64,000 bases of DNA from Williamsia soli. GTDB taxonomy: Bacteria > Actinomycetota > Actinomycetes > Mycobacteriales > Mycobacteriaceae. Of the stretch, positions 43,353 through 52,464 are shown piece after piece (position 1 is the stretch's first letter; each line of letters begins with the position of its first letter). Both the position numbers and the translations under genes were made by a program. The notes below the pieces were generated by a model. The model saw only the letters and a list, made by a program, of their open reading frames with translations, made no database searches and was not told the origin of the DNA. The stretch is taken from NCBI RefSeq assembly GCF_017377795.1, contig NZ_JAFRDR010000006.1, positions 1 through 64,000 on the forward strand, written 5' to 3'.

Positions 43353-43364
43353 GTTGTAAACAAC
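43353..43364. promoter_or_regulatory. Dyad upstream of desA
   Basis: GTTGTAAACAAC, perfect 5-bp arms around AA, lies 68 bp upstream of the desA start. Small AT-centred dyads such as this are common for TetR-type regulators of lipid genes. The binding protein is unknown. Confidence 0.35.
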
Positions 43365-43506
43365 GCGCCGTGTCACTCATCGGCGTCACATCGATCAAGG
43401 TTCTGTCTCTGTACGGCTTCGTCGCCGGTGGGGCTGGTGTTAGCCGGGTTGGGCACCGTGTGGTGCAGCTAACGCGCAGGTGGTCGAGATCCCCACGCAC
43501 ATCTGA

Positions 43507-44007
43507 TCAGAAGTACTTTCCCACCGTTTCGAGCCATGTGGTGGCGTCGTCGGTCAGATTTCCCAGCTCTCGGGCCTTATTGCACCAGGCTTTTGCCGCT
43601 TGGGCAAACTCCATCGGGTTGTAGACGTCCTCCTCCTTGGCCCAGAGGCCATCACCTCCATAGGTGAGGATGGTGATGTTGGTGGCGGTGAACACCGTGC
43701 CGTCGCCCGGGTCGCGCATGGGGTTGTCGATCTCACAGATGATGCGGCCGGATTCCTCGTCGACGACGTGCCACAGGGACAGGTAGCCCACCATGTGATT
43801 GCCGGGGAAGCGTCCCATCGTCTTCTTCACCCAGGTCCGGATCTCTTCGCGGCCCTTGAAGGTGCCCAGGGCATGCTCGACGTAATCGGCGTCGACGGTG
43901 AACTGGTCGGCCCAGGGGTCCCAGTCCTGGGTGATCGCGACCTCGTCGTTGACGGCCTTGAACTTGGCGAACTCCGCCTCGAGTTCTTCTCTGCTGAACT
44001 GGCCCAT
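43507..44007 (-). CDS. SnoaL/NTF2-like protein
   Basis: 166 residues from ATG 44007, which shares its A with the previous stop (TGATG). The NTF2/SnoaL fold is indicated by AVNDEVAITQDWDPWADQFT, ADYVEHALGTFKGREEIRTW and NMRDPGDG-like polar core (residues about 10-110). These proteins bind small ligands or carry out isomerisation-type reactions. No active site can be assigned. Coupled to the upstream secreted protein gene. Confidence 0.75.
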   Translation of the reverse strand: MGQFSREELEAEFAKFKAVNDEVAITQDWDPWADQFTVDADYVEHALGTFKGREEIRTWVKKTMGRFPGNHMVGYLSLWHVVDEESGRIICEIDNPMRDPGDGTVFTATNITILTYGGDGLWAKEEDVYNPMEFAQAAKAWCNKARELGNLTDDATTWLETVGKYF

Positions 44008-44489
44008 CAATTGCCTCCCGTGATCGGGTTTCCCGGCCGGACGGAGAAGGTCGCGTCGATGCGTGCGATGTCACACGCGCTGTTGAACGCGAAGGTCTCG
44101 TCGATGGTGGAGTCGGCGAGGTTGATGTCGCCGACGCCGTATTCGAGGTCGTAGATGACGCGGACGAGGTTCCCGGTTCCCGACCAGCGTTGGTTCTTGA
44201 TTCCCGTGATGCCACCGTATTGCAGGTGCGCCGCCAGTTCGGCCTGCATCACGTCCCCGGAGAAGCCGGTCTGAACACCGTTCTCGAAGCGGAGGACGTC
44301 GTCGGCGACGGGGACGTCGTAGGCGAACGACGGGTCGGCCAAAGCCGCGACGTATGTCTCGGCGCCGGCGAGTTGCTGCGCCGAAGTGCAGGTGCCGACC
44401 GGCGCTGCCGCAGCGGTCGATGGGATGAGGCACAGTGCGGCCCCGGCCAGTAGAGCGCAGGCGAGGACCGCGGAAGCAGGCGATTTCAT
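44007..44489 (-). CDS. Secreted NTF2-like protein, function unknown
   Basis: 160 residues with a clear signal peptide: SPASAVLACALLAGAALCLI then STAAAAPVG, cleavage near residue 29. The mature domain has two Cys (GTCTSAQQL and FNSACDIARID) that may form a disulfide, and an Asp/Gly-rich end. The domain resembles the secreted fold found next to SnoaL-like proteins in actinobacteria. It is divergent from the kinase gene across 170 bp and coupled to the SnoaL-like gene. Confidence 0.72.
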   Translation of the reverse strand: MKSPASAVLACALLAGAALCLIPSTAAAAPVGTCTSAQQLAGAETYVAALADPSFAYDVPVADDVLRFENGVQTGFSGDVMQAELAAHLQYGGITGIKNQRWSGTGNLVRVIYDLEYGVGDINLADSTIDETFAFNSACDIARIDATFSVRPGNPITGGN

Positions 44490-44521
44490 GAGCCTAAGCG
44501 TATGTGCTTAACGGAACGGGT

Positions 44522-44564
44522 GCGAAGGATTTGCCCAATCGACGCGAAGGAATCGCCCAATCGA
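44522..44564. promoter_or_regulatory. Two direct repeats of 21 nt, 22-bp period
   Basis: GCGAAGGATTTGCCCAATCGA (one base over the limit as written, so read as 44522-44542) recurs at 44544-44564 with two changes. The 22-bp period equals two helical turns, as for tandem regulator binding. It lies in the divergent spacer upstream of the kinase operon. A further dyad ACCTGC/GCAGGT lies at 44630-44646. Confidence 0.5.
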
Positions 44565-44659
44565 TCGGACGGTGTATTCGGTCGGCGATAGCTGGTGTGG
44601 CCGCCGCGGCGGTGGATAGTATCTGCCTAACCTGCCGACAGCAGGTCAGGTGAAAGGCA

Positions 44660-46666
44660 ATGGCGATGGGCGTGGCGATCGGTTCTTATATCGGTGGCTA
44701 TCAGATCTTGGAGCTGATCGGCCGTGGCGGGATGGGCGAGGTCTACAAGGCCCAGCATCCGCGGCTGCCGCGTGCCGACGCGATCAAATTGCTGAACAGC
44801 ACCTACGGCACCGATCCCGACACCAGGGCGCGTTTCGAGCGGGAGGCGGACCTGGTCGCGCCGCTCAGTCATCCGAATCTGGTCAACGTTCTGGACCGCG
44901 GGACACACGACGACCAGCTCTGGATCGCGATGGAGTTCGTCCCGGGCACCGATGCGGCGCAACTCCTCTCGGGAGGCCCGCTGCATCCACGCCTCGCCGT
45001 GCGGATCATCTCGCAGATCGCCGATGGTCTCGACTATGCCCATCGCAAAGGTCTGCTCCATCGGGACGTCAAACCCGGCAACATCCTGATCACCCCCGGT
45101 GCCGACCCGATGAATCCGGATGCGGTCAAGCTCACCGACTTCGGTATCGCCCGGATGGCGCAGGAGACCGACAGCAGCCTGACCTCGGTGGGGATGACCG
45201 TCGGCACACTGCGGTACAGCGCGCCCGAGCAGATCGGCGGCGAAGAGATCGATCATCGCGCCGACGTCTACGCCCTGGGTTGCAGTCTCTACGAATTGCT
45301 CACCGCCACCGCTCCTTTCGATGCACCCACCAGTCAGGGGTTGATGGCGGCGCACATGTTCAACCCGCCGCCGAATCCTGCTGCCGCCAACCCCGCGGTC
45401 CCGGCCGCGATGGCGGCTGTCATCGCCAGGGCGATGGCGAAGAAGCCTGCGGACCGGTTCAATTCGGGCCGCGAACTCGCAGATGCGGCGCACGAGGCGC
45501 TCAAGGGTGGTGGCGCCCCGAACAGCACTCGCGCGCAGCAGGCCTTCGTCCCACCTCCGCTGATCAAACCCGTTCCGCCGCAGAACAGTTCGCCGCGCAA
45601 CCCGGTCGGCGCCGTGACCTATCCGCCCAAGGCCTCACCGGTGCCGGGTCGTGGGCAATCCACTCCCTATCAATCGAATCCGTATCAGCCTTCTCGTGTG
45701 GAGCAGGGATACGGGACGTCCCGGCCTGCTGTCCCGGTCGGAGTTCGGTCGTCGCCGTCGAGTCCGCAGATGCGCAGTGGTCAATACCCGCCTTATGGCA
45801 GTCCGGGCACCCCGCCCCCTGCGGGGCCCGGGGGTGCGATGTACGCCGCGGCCGGTGCGGGTGGGTCGGCGCCGAAGGTGCCGTGGTTCAAGCGCGCCGC
45901 CGTCATGGCCGGTCCGATTGTCGTGCTGGCGCTCGTGGTCGGTGTGGTCGCGGGACTGTTGCTGTTCGGTGGTGCGGGGAGCGCACTCGCGACTCCGGCA
46001 CCACCGACCGCCACGGTGGCGGATGCGTCCGTGGACATCAGTTGGCCCGAGGTCGACGGCGCCTCGGAATATGTTCTTCGGCAGGGTGAATCGATCATCT
46101 ATGTCGGCAGCGAGCCGAACTTTTCTCAACCCATGCCGCTGCCCGGCACCTACGCGTACTCGGTTTCGGCCCGCTCCGGTGACCGGGACGGATCGCCGTA
46201 CAGCGAGGCCAGCGGCGAGGTCAAGGTGGCACAGCGCTGGCACGGCCTCGAACAGATCGCCGCAACCTTCCCGGAGATCGTGGGCCCGAGTCCGTTGTCC
46301 AGCGACAACTACGGCCGAGAAGCCTGCTTCGGCGGAACCGGCACGGTCGACACCGAGATACCGAAGTCCGGCAGCATTCTGTGCCGTGATTCGGGCGGCG
46401 ACTTCACGATTCGGATCAGGCAGTACCCGTCGCGGCAGGTGCGGGACGATTACCTCGCCTCGCTGGGTCTCAAGACGTCGTCGGAGACAACGGACCAGGG
46501 TGCGTCGGGTGTTCTGTACCAGTCACCGAGCCCCACCAGCGACTGGGCCGGTACCGCCATCCTGGCCTTCGATGACACTGACCGGGAGGTCTACGACGTG
46601 TCCGTCGCGATGGAGAACGGCAAGGACGCCGATGCGAAGGCGCAACTGGACAGGTTGCCGCTGTGA
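44660..46666 (+). CDS. Transmembrane Ser/Thr protein kinase (PknB-type)
   Basis: 668 residues. The kinase domain (about 10-275) is complete: GRGGMGEVYKA, AIKLL, HRDVKPGNILI, DFGIAR and GTLRYSAPEQ. A Pro/Ser-rich juxtamembrane linker and a membrane helix at about 414-438 (VMAGPIVVLALVVGVVAG) follow. Outside is a fibronectin-III-like domain (VDISWPEVDGASEYVLRQGE) and an alpha/beta domain with two Cys. It senses an external signal and phosphorylates cytosolic targets. The next gene, a paralogue of the external part, overlaps its stop by four bases. Confidence 0.93.
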   Translation: MAMGVAIGSYIGGYQILELIGRGGMGEVYKAQHPRLPRADAIKLLNSTYGTDPDTRARFEREADLVAPLSHPNLVNVLDRGTHDDQLWIAMEFVPGTDAAQLLSGGPLHPRLAVRIISQIADGLDYAHRKGLLHRDVKPGNILITPGADPMNPDAVKLTDFGIARMAQETDSSLTSVGMTVGTLRYSAPEQIGGEEIDHRADVYALGCSLYELLTATAPFDAPTSQGLMAAHMFNPPPNPAAANPAVPAAMAAVIARAMAKKPADRFNSGRELADAAHEALKGGGAPNSTRAQQAFVPPPLIKPVPPQNSSPRNPVGAVTYPPKASPVPGRGQSTPYQSNPYQPSRVEQGYGTSRPAVPVGVRSSPSSPQMRSGQYPPYGSPGTPPPAGPGGAMYAAAGAGGSAPKVPWFKRAAVMAGPIVVLALVVGVVAGLLLFGGAGSALATPAPPTATVADASVDISWPEVDGASEYVLRQGESIIYVGSEPNFSQPMPLPGTYAYSVSARSGDRDGSPYSEASGEVKVAQRWHGLEQIAATFPEIVGPSPLSSDNYGREACFGGTGTVDTEIPKSGSILCRDSGGDFTIRIRQYPSRQVRDDYLASLGLKTSSETTDQGASGVLYQSPSPTSDWAGTAILAFDDTDREVYDVSVAMENGKDADAKAQLDRLPL

Positions 46667-47478
46667 AGCGTTGGGCGTGGCCGCTGTTGATCGTCGGTGC
46701 GATCGTGGCCCTCGTGGTGTCGCTCGCGGTCACGTACTTCGTGCGGGGTGCCGGTGAATCTGTCGGTGCGCCGACCGGCCTCAGTGTCAGCGAGGACTCC
46801 GGGGCGGTGAAGGTGTCCTGGAAGGCGGTTTCCGCGGCGTCTGGGTACCTCCTGAGTCGAGGCGACGAGGTCGTGTACTCGGGCTCTGACACCGAATTCC
46901 GCGACATCTCGGCCACCGCGCCGAGTGGGAGCAACACCGTCGCGTACTCGGTGCGTGCGGTCGACTCCAAGGGTCGGGTGTCGCCACCCAGCGGCACCGA
47001 GTCGGTCGAGGTCGGGCCCGGCTGGGGGTTGTTCGCACAGGCCGCCTCCGCACTGCCTGAGTTGCTGCCAGCCTCGCCGTCCGACGAGGGCTGGAACGGA
47101 ATGCGGTGTGAGACACGAATGGACGCTGTCCCGCCGGAGGAGGCAGCCGACGTGAACGGGTCGGGGGAACAGTTCTTGAAGGCCGGCTTCCGCTGCGTCG
47201 TGGAGGTCGACGGCGCCGAATACGATCTGTGGACTGACTTCTACGTCAGTCCGGAAGCCCTGAACAGTCGGATGGACGAGATCCGGACCTGGGACGGCGT
47301 GAGTTCGACGACCTGGCAGCACGGCCGCGCGATCAACGGTGGCGGTGGCGAGGACACCCGCTGGATGGGTATGTCGGTGGATTCGATTCCCGACCTCTAC
47401 ATCGAGTTGTCGGCTGTCGACAAGAGCACCACCGTGGAGGAATTGGCCCAGGTTGCCGACAGTCTTCCAGTGAACTGA
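46663..47478 (+). CDS. Membrane-anchored paralogue of the kinase sensor domain
   Basis: 271 residues from GTG overlapping the kinase stop. A membrane helix (LLIVGAIVALVVSLAVTYFV) is followed by a fibronectin-III-like domain (VKVSWKAVSAASGYLLSRGD), then a domain with two Cys (GMRCETRMDA and GFRCVVEVDG). The layout copies the external part of the kinase, but there is no kinase domain. It may form a co-receptor or decoy for the kinase. Function unknown. Confidence 0.75.
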   Translation: MKRWAWPLLIVGAIVALVVSLAVTYFVRGAGESVGAPTGLSVSEDSGAVKVSWKAVSAASGYLLSRGDEVVYSGSDTEFRDISATAPSGSNTVAYSVRAVDSKGRVSPPSGTESVEVGPGWGLFAQAASALPELLPASPSDEGWNGMRCETRMDAVPPEEAADVNGSGEQFLKAGFRCVVEVDGAEYDLWTDFYVSPEALNSRMDEIRTWDGVSSTTWQHGRAINGGGGEDTRWMGMSVDSIPDLYIELSAVDKSTTVEELAQVADSLPVN

Positions 47479-47567
47479 TACACGGTTCGGCGAAAACCCT
47501 CCACCGCGGACGCGCAGCCGATAACCTCGCTCCCGAGGACCGGCAATGAAGCCGTAGGGGGCGCCGC

Positions 47568-49127
47568 GTGGGTACATGGGTGGGGACTACACGATCGATG
47601 ATCAGGACGGCGGTGACGCTGGCGGTGGTGATTGTCGCCGCGACCGCGTTGACCATGAGTCCGGCGATGGCGACCGCCCCACCGGGCTACAACGACCTGA
47701 CCGATGTCTGGCCGACCGCGGCCCCGCAGGCGAGTTGCCGCGACGGTGACCGGGTCGAGACCGGCATCCAGGGTGAGGTGCCGCTCGAAGACCGTAAGTC
47801 AGGCCGCAGCACACAGGGTTACAACTGCAACATCGATCTCGTCGGCCGGTATCAGGGCCAGGGCGCCGGCATCGTCAGCGCGACCTACAAGAACTGCTCG
47901 TACACCGGCTCGACCTTCCCGACCAACTTTCTCGGACCCAACCCGGGTGTGCAGGTGCTCGACGTGTCGGATCCCAGCGCACCGAGATTGTCTGCGGTCC
48001 TGACCGAGCCGGCCATGGTCGGCGGTACGTGGGAGTCGTTGAAGGTCAACCAGAAGCGTGGATTGCTCGTCGGCACCGGCGTCGGGCTCCTCGAGGGTGC
48101 CGGGTACATCTCGGTCTACGACATCTCCCAGGACTGTGCACATCCGCGACTGTTGAACCGCGGCGCGGGTTCGCAACTGACGATGCCGATTCCCATCACC
48201 ACGCACGAGGGCGACTTCTCGCCGGACGGCAACACATACTGGGTGACCGGAATCGCGCCGGGCTACGTCAGCGCGGTGGATCTCACCGATCCACGTAACC
48301 CGATGATCGTGTGGTCCGGGATCACCGGTATCGAGGCGCACGGGGTCGGTTTCTCACCCGACGGGAACACGCTGTATCTCTCGAATTTGCTGGGGCTGAC
48401 GGTCATCGATGTCACCGCGGTCCAGAACCGAAAGCCGCGAACCATCGTGGCGCAGTTGATGCCGCACGTCGGCGAGAAGCTGTGGGCCGACGGGCAGATC
48501 ACCCAACACACCATCTACGCCACGTACGACGGCACACCGCACGTCTTCTCTGTCGACGAGGGCGGCTCGGGTGGGGTCAAGCTGTTCGACGCGGTCGACT
48601 CCTCGAACCTGCGGCAGCGCAACGCACTCAAACTCGCGATCAATCTGCCCGAGAACGCGAATCGGTGGGCCCGCAGCACCACCGCGAACGGCGTGTTCGG
48701 CTACGACGCCCATTACTGCGCGATCGATCGGCCGGCCGACCCCACGGCCATGGCCTGCGGTTGGATTCAGTCGGGCATCCGGGTCTTCGACATCCGTGAT
48801 CCGGATGACTTCAAAGAAATTGCCTACTACAACCCGCCTGCGCAGACGAGCAAGCATCTGCAACTGACCAATTCCATCCACGCACTGCTCGGGTCGATAG
48901 CGGCGCCCCCGATCATCGGGACCCTGGCGGTCGCGAGAGCGGTGCTGCAGGGTGATTCGCCGATCGACGGGATCATCAACGATCAGAGCTTGCTGGTCGG
49001 CGGCGATCTGTCCGCGGACTGGTGCCTGTCGCCACCGGAATTCCATGGCGATCAATTGTGGGTGACGTGCATGGACAACGGGTTCATGACCCTGCAACTC
49101 GATCCGGCGGCCTACCCGCTGACATGA
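47568..49127 (+). CDS. Secreted LVIVD-like beta-propeller
   Basis: 519 residues (GTG 47568; ATG 47598 is an alternative start that gives a tidier signal peptide). Signal: VTLAVVIVAATALTMSPAMA. The mature protein has repeats with the pattern VLDVSDPSAPRL, VYDISQDCAHPRL, AVDLTDPRNPMI, VFDIRDPDDFKE, typical of LVIVD/beta-propeller proteins. Six or more Cys suggest disulfides. Role unknown; its stop overlaps the DUF305 start (ATGA), so they are co-translated. Confidence 0.78.
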   Translation: MGTWVGTTRSMIRTAVTLAVVIVAATALTMSPAMATAPPGYNDLTDVWPTAAPQASCRDGDRVETGIQGEVPLEDRKSGRSTQGYNCNIDLVGRYQGQGAGIVSATYKNCSYTGSTFPTNFLGPNPGVQVLDVSDPSAPRLSAVLTEPAMVGGTWESLKVNQKRGLLVGTGVGLLEGAGYISVYDISQDCAHPRLLNRGAGSQLTMPIPITTHEGDFSPDGNTYWVTGIAPGYVSAVDLTDPRNPMIVWSGITGIEAHGVGFSPDGNTLYLSNLLGLTVIDVTAVQNRKPRTIVAQLMPHVGEKLWADGQITQHTIYATYDGTPHVFSVDEGGSGGVKLFDAVDSSNLRQRNALKLAINLPENANRWARSTTANGVFGYDAHYCAIDRPADPTAMACGWIQSGIRVFDIRDPDDFKEIAYYNPPAQTSKHLQLTNSIHALLGSIAAPPIIGTLAVARAVLQGDSPIDGIINDQSLLVGGDLSADWCLSPPEFHGDQLWVTCMDNGFMTLQLDPAAYPLT

Positions 49128-49762
49128 ACATCGCCCTACGCCAATGGCTCTGGCCGGTCATCGTGGCGGTCGTCGCCCTCGTCATCGGTCTGTGCGTCGG
49201 CCTTACCGTCGACGGCGGAGAGGGCGACGCGGTGCCGTCGCCGGTGGCCACCGGGGTCGACGTCGGCTTCGCCCAGGACATGTCCGCGCATCATCAGCAG
49301 GCGGTGATGATGTGCGACCTGGTGCCAGACGACGCTGCGCCGGACGTGCGTGGACTCGTCGCACAGATCCGTAGCGCGCAGTGGCGTGAGATCGGGCAGA
49401 TGACGGGATGGCTGCAGATGCTCGACGCACCGTTGCAGGGCGCGGAACCGATGAGGTGGATGGGCGATGCCGGGCACGGTCACGGCGGCCAGACCGGGGG
49501 GATGCCCGGGATGGCCGATGGCGACGAACTCACAGCCCTGCATGACGCAACAGGCGTCGACGGGGAGATCTCGTTCCTGCAGTTGATGATCCGTCACCAT
49601 CAGGGCGGGATCGACATGGCCGGACACGCGAGTCGCACAGTGGTGAACCCGGAGATCAGGCGCGCAGCAATCGCGATGGTGAAGAGCCAATCCGACGAGA
49701 TTGCCGTGATGACGGTGATGCTGCAGCAGCGCGGCGGTGAGGCCTTGCCCTACCCGGTCTGA
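49124..49762 (+). CDS. DUF305 protein, extracytoplasmic
   Basis: 212 residues from ATG 49124. One membrane helix (VIVAVVALVIGLCVGLTV) then the DUF305 ferritin-like bundle: FAQDMSAHHQQAVMMCDLV and FLQLMIRHHQGGIDMA, with paired His and Met that may bind copper or other metal. It is coupled to the beta-propeller gene. Confidence 0.85.
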   Translation: MNIALRQWLWPVIVAVVALVIGLCVGLTVDGGEGDAVPSPVATGVDVGFAQDMSAHHQQAVMMCDLVPDDAAPDVRGLVAQIRSAQWREIGQMTGWLQMLDAPLQGAEPMRWMGDAGHGHGGQTGGMPGMADGDELTALHDATGVDGEISFLQLMIRHHQGGIDMAGHASRTVVNPEIRRAAIAMVKSQSDEIAVMTVMLQQRGGEALPYPV

Positions 49763-49829
49763 CTTCCGACTAGGCCGATGCCGCCGCCGAGCGTGCCGAA
49801 GTTGGCTCGCTCACCCGGCGAGGTGGCGG

Positions 49830-49994
49830 TCACTCGGGTTTCGGTGCGCTCTCCGCCTCGTGGGCCTCGACGTCGCCGGCCCGTTTGTCCAGCGGATCCA
49901 CGCCGTCGACACCTTCGAGCACCGTGAACTCCTGCTCGGCCTTCGCAACGAAGCCCTTGGCTTCTTCTTTGATCTTGTGCACCCAGTCCGACAT
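49830..49994 (-). CDS. 54-residue charged protein
   Basis: MSDWVHKIKEEAKGFVAKAE then QEFTVLEGVDGVDPLDKRAG and an acidic tail ending SAPKPE. The amphipathic helix, the ATG and a clean frame suggest a real small gene. Function unknown. Confidence 0.55.
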   Translation of the reverse strand: MSDWVHKIKEEAKGFVAKAEQEFTVLEGVDGVDPLDKRAGDVEAHEAESAPKPE

Positions 49995-50075
49995 GTTTCA
50001 ACGCTCCCTGCTACTTCGCAGGCGCCTGTGCGGCACCTTCGGTCAGCTTACTGGTGAGCGTTCGCGGGATCTGAG

Positions 50076-50996
50076 TCAATGCGCGATGAGCGGCTGCTCC
50101 TGATCCCAGACACCCAAGAGTTCGGTGATGATGTCCACCGCCATACCGAGCCCGCCGAGGTGGCTCTCACCGGTCATGGTGAATAGCTTGGCGTCGGGGA
50201 GCAGGTGCACCATGTGTTCGCCGTGAGTGTGCGGGATGATGTGGTCGCGGTCGCCATGCCACCAACGGACCGGTCCGGTGATGTCGCCCACCGAGAAGCC
50301 CCAATCCCTGGCGAAGACAACAACATCGGCGAACGGCGCTTCCATCTGTTTGCGGCCACCGTTGAGCAGGTCATCGAGGAACATCGCCTTGAACTCTGGC
50401 CGTTGCAACAGTTCTCTGTCCGCGGCGGGGGACAGGCGGCCGTAGATGGCGATGGCCGGTTCGGCGATCGGGCGTGCCACCCGGACGAATGAACTGAGGA
50501 CTCGTCCGATCGGTGCCCCGATGACCGGCAACATCGGCGCGAGGAACTTGCCCAGCACCATCGCGCCGCCGTCGACCGCGTCGGGTCCCACGGTCGGAGC
50601 CACCCCACCGAGGATGCCGGTGACCACCACCCGTTCGGGCATCGCACGAGCGACCCCCAGGGCGTACGGACCGCCGCCGGACAGCCCGATCACGGCGAAG
50701 CGGTCGATGCCGAGGGTGTCTGCGACAGTCGCGAGGTCGTCAGCGAACGACAGCACGTTGGGGTAGCTGTACGGCGTGGACGAACCCACACCCGGGCGAT
50801 CGAGTCCGATGAGCCGGATGTCATGCCGTTCGGCGTAGACGCGGGCTTCGAGCGGGATCTGTCGGCGGGCACCAGGGGTGCCGTGGAGCCAGAAGACGGC
50901 GCGTCCGGTCGCGGAACCGAACTCGGCAAACCCGATGCGCCTGCCTTCGCCCACGGCAACGCTGCCTTCGAGCTTGGGACGGTCGATGTCGATCAC
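50076..50996 (-). CDS. Alpha/beta hydrolase
   Basis: 306 residues. Oxyanion region VFWLHGTPGARRQIP, nucleophile elbow GLSGGGPYA, catalytic Asp in WHGDRDHIIP and His in GESHLGGLG. The fold is complete and cytosolic. Substrate unknown; the closest type is an ester or epoxide hydrolase. Confidence 0.88.
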   Translation of the reverse strand: MIDIDRPKLEGSVAVGEGRRIGFAEFGSATGRAVFWLHGTPGARRQIPLEARVYAERHDIRLIGLDRPGVGSSTPYSYPNVLSFADDLATVADTLGIDRFAVIGLSGGGPYALGVARAMPERVVVTGILGGVAPTVGPDAVDGGAMVLGKFLAPMLPVIGAPIGRVLSSFVRVARPIAEPAIAIYGRLSPAADRELLQRPEFKAMFLDDLLNGGRKQMEAPFADVVVFARDWGFSVGDITGPVRWWHGDRDHIIPHTHGEHMVHLLPDAKLFTMTGESHLGGLGMAVDIITELLGVWDQEQPLIAH

Positions 50997-51073
50997 CTTC
51001 CCAGGATGGCACTGAAAACGACCGCGGTGGTCCGATTCGCGTCCGATGTGTGTCGAGCTCCGCGCTCAGCTGA

Positions 51074-52330
51074 TCAGTCACCGGTCGTGGTCAGGACGAG
51101 CTTTCCGTGATCGAGGCCGGGCCGCTGGTGCGTCGAGCGCAGCAACAGGATCGCGCAGAAGGCGGCCGAGATGGCGCTGACGATCCCGCCGATGATCAGC
51201 GGCGCCCGCGGATCGGTGACCTCGGCGAGCCACCCGAGCAGGGGACTCCCGATCGGGGTGCCACCCAGGAAGCACAACATGTAGATACCCATGACCCGGC
51301 CGCGCATGTCTGATTCGACCGAGAGTTGCATGATGTTCATCGCTGCCGTGCTGAACATGATGTTGGCGATACCGACCGGGATCAGCATCACGGCCACCAG
51401 CCAAAACGTGGGCATGAATCCGACGATGACCTCGGCGATACCGAACGCGAAGGCCCCCACCAGGAACTGGCGGACACGTGCCGGTTTGGTTCGCCGTGCG
51501 GCCACCACGGCTCCGCCCAGGGTGCCGATGGCGAGCATCGTCGACAACAATCCGTAACCGCCGGCCGAACCCTCGAAGGTGTTGGCCGTGAGCAGCGCGA
51601 GCGAGAGCGGGAAGTTCAGCCCGAACGTCGCGACCATGAACACTGTCGCGAGCACCACCACCAGATGGCGATGACGCCGGACGTACCGGATGCCGCTGCG
51701 GATCGATCGATCGCGAATGGCTTTGGCGCTGCGCATCAGTTCGCTGCTGCGCATCGCCAGTAGCGCGAGGATGACGGCGATCGAACTCCCGGCGTTGATG
51801 AGGAAGACAGGGCCGGTGTCGATGAGGGTGATCAGGAGTCCGGCCAGCGCAGGGCCGACGATCCGCGCGAGGTTGAACGTCAGCGAGTTCAACGCCACCG
51901 CGTTGGGTAACTGCTCGACTCCGACCATCTCGATGGTGAAGGACTGCCGGACCGGGGCGTCGACCGCCGAGATGCACCCGAGGGCGAACGACAGCGCGTA
52001 GACCAGCGGCAGGTTCGCCGCACCACTGACGTCGATGACGCCGAGGAGCAGCGCGCACAGCGCCATCGCGACCTGGGTGCCGATGAGAAGTTTGCGTTTG
52101 TCGAACCGATCGGCGAGGGCGCCCGCGGGAAGCGAGAGAATAGCGGTGGGTCCGAACTGCAGAGCCATCACGATCCCGACCGCCACACCACTGCCGCCGG
52201 ACAACTCGAGGACCAGCCAATCCTGGGCGATGCGCTGCATCCAGGTGCCCGTCAGCGACACCACTTGGCCGCCGGCCCACAGCCGATAGTTCCGCACCCC
52301 GAGGGATGAGAACATCAACGGCAGCTGCAC
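51074..52330 (-). CDS. MFS transporter (MFS_3/EntS-like)
   Basis: 418 residues and 12 predicted helices. MFS_3 hallmarks are NYRLWAGGQVVSLTGTWMQR at the start and ALADRFDKRKLL after TM2. These proteins export siderophores or drugs. The substrate is not evident. ATG at 52330. Downstream of a long inverted repeat. Confidence 0.88.
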   Translation of the reverse strand: MQLPLMFSSLGVRNYRLWAGGQVVSLTGTWMQRIAQDWLVLELSGGSGVAVGIVMALQFGPTAILSLPAGALADRFDKRKLLIGTQVAMALCALLLGVIDVSGAANLPLVYALSFALGCISAVDAPVRQSFTIEMVGVEQLPNAVALNSLTFNLARIVGPALAGLLITLIDTGPVFLINAGSSIAVILALLAMRSSELMRSAKAIRDRSIRSGIRYVRRHRHLVVVLATVFMVATFGLNFPLSLALLTANTFEGSAGGYGLLSTMLAIGTLGGAVVAARRTKPARVRQFLVGAFAFGIAEVIVGFMPTFWLVAVMLIPVGIANIMFSTAAMNIMQLSVESDMRGRVMGIYMLCFLGGTPIGSPLLGWLAEVTDPRAPLIIGGIVSAISAAFCAILLLRSTHQRPGLDHGKLVLTTTGD

Positions 52331-52388
52331 ATCACCAGTTTAGTTGCGACGTGCAAACTAATTCGAATCGCTCCCCAGCACGCCGATG

Positions 52389-52441
52389 ATGGGTTGTTGT
52401 GGCGGCGCCGACCTCGGCTGATGTTCGCCACAACGACCCAT
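52389..52441. repeat. Long inverted repeat between NCS2 and MFS genes
   Basis: ATGGGTTGTTGTGGCG (52389-52404) and CGCCACAACGACCCAT (52426-52441) match as inverted 16-mers with one mismatch, loop 21 nt. No T-tract follows on the minus strand, so it is not a standard terminator. Function unknown. Confidence 0.75.
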
Positions 52442-52464
52442 TTCCGGAGGGTGCCGGAGGAGCG

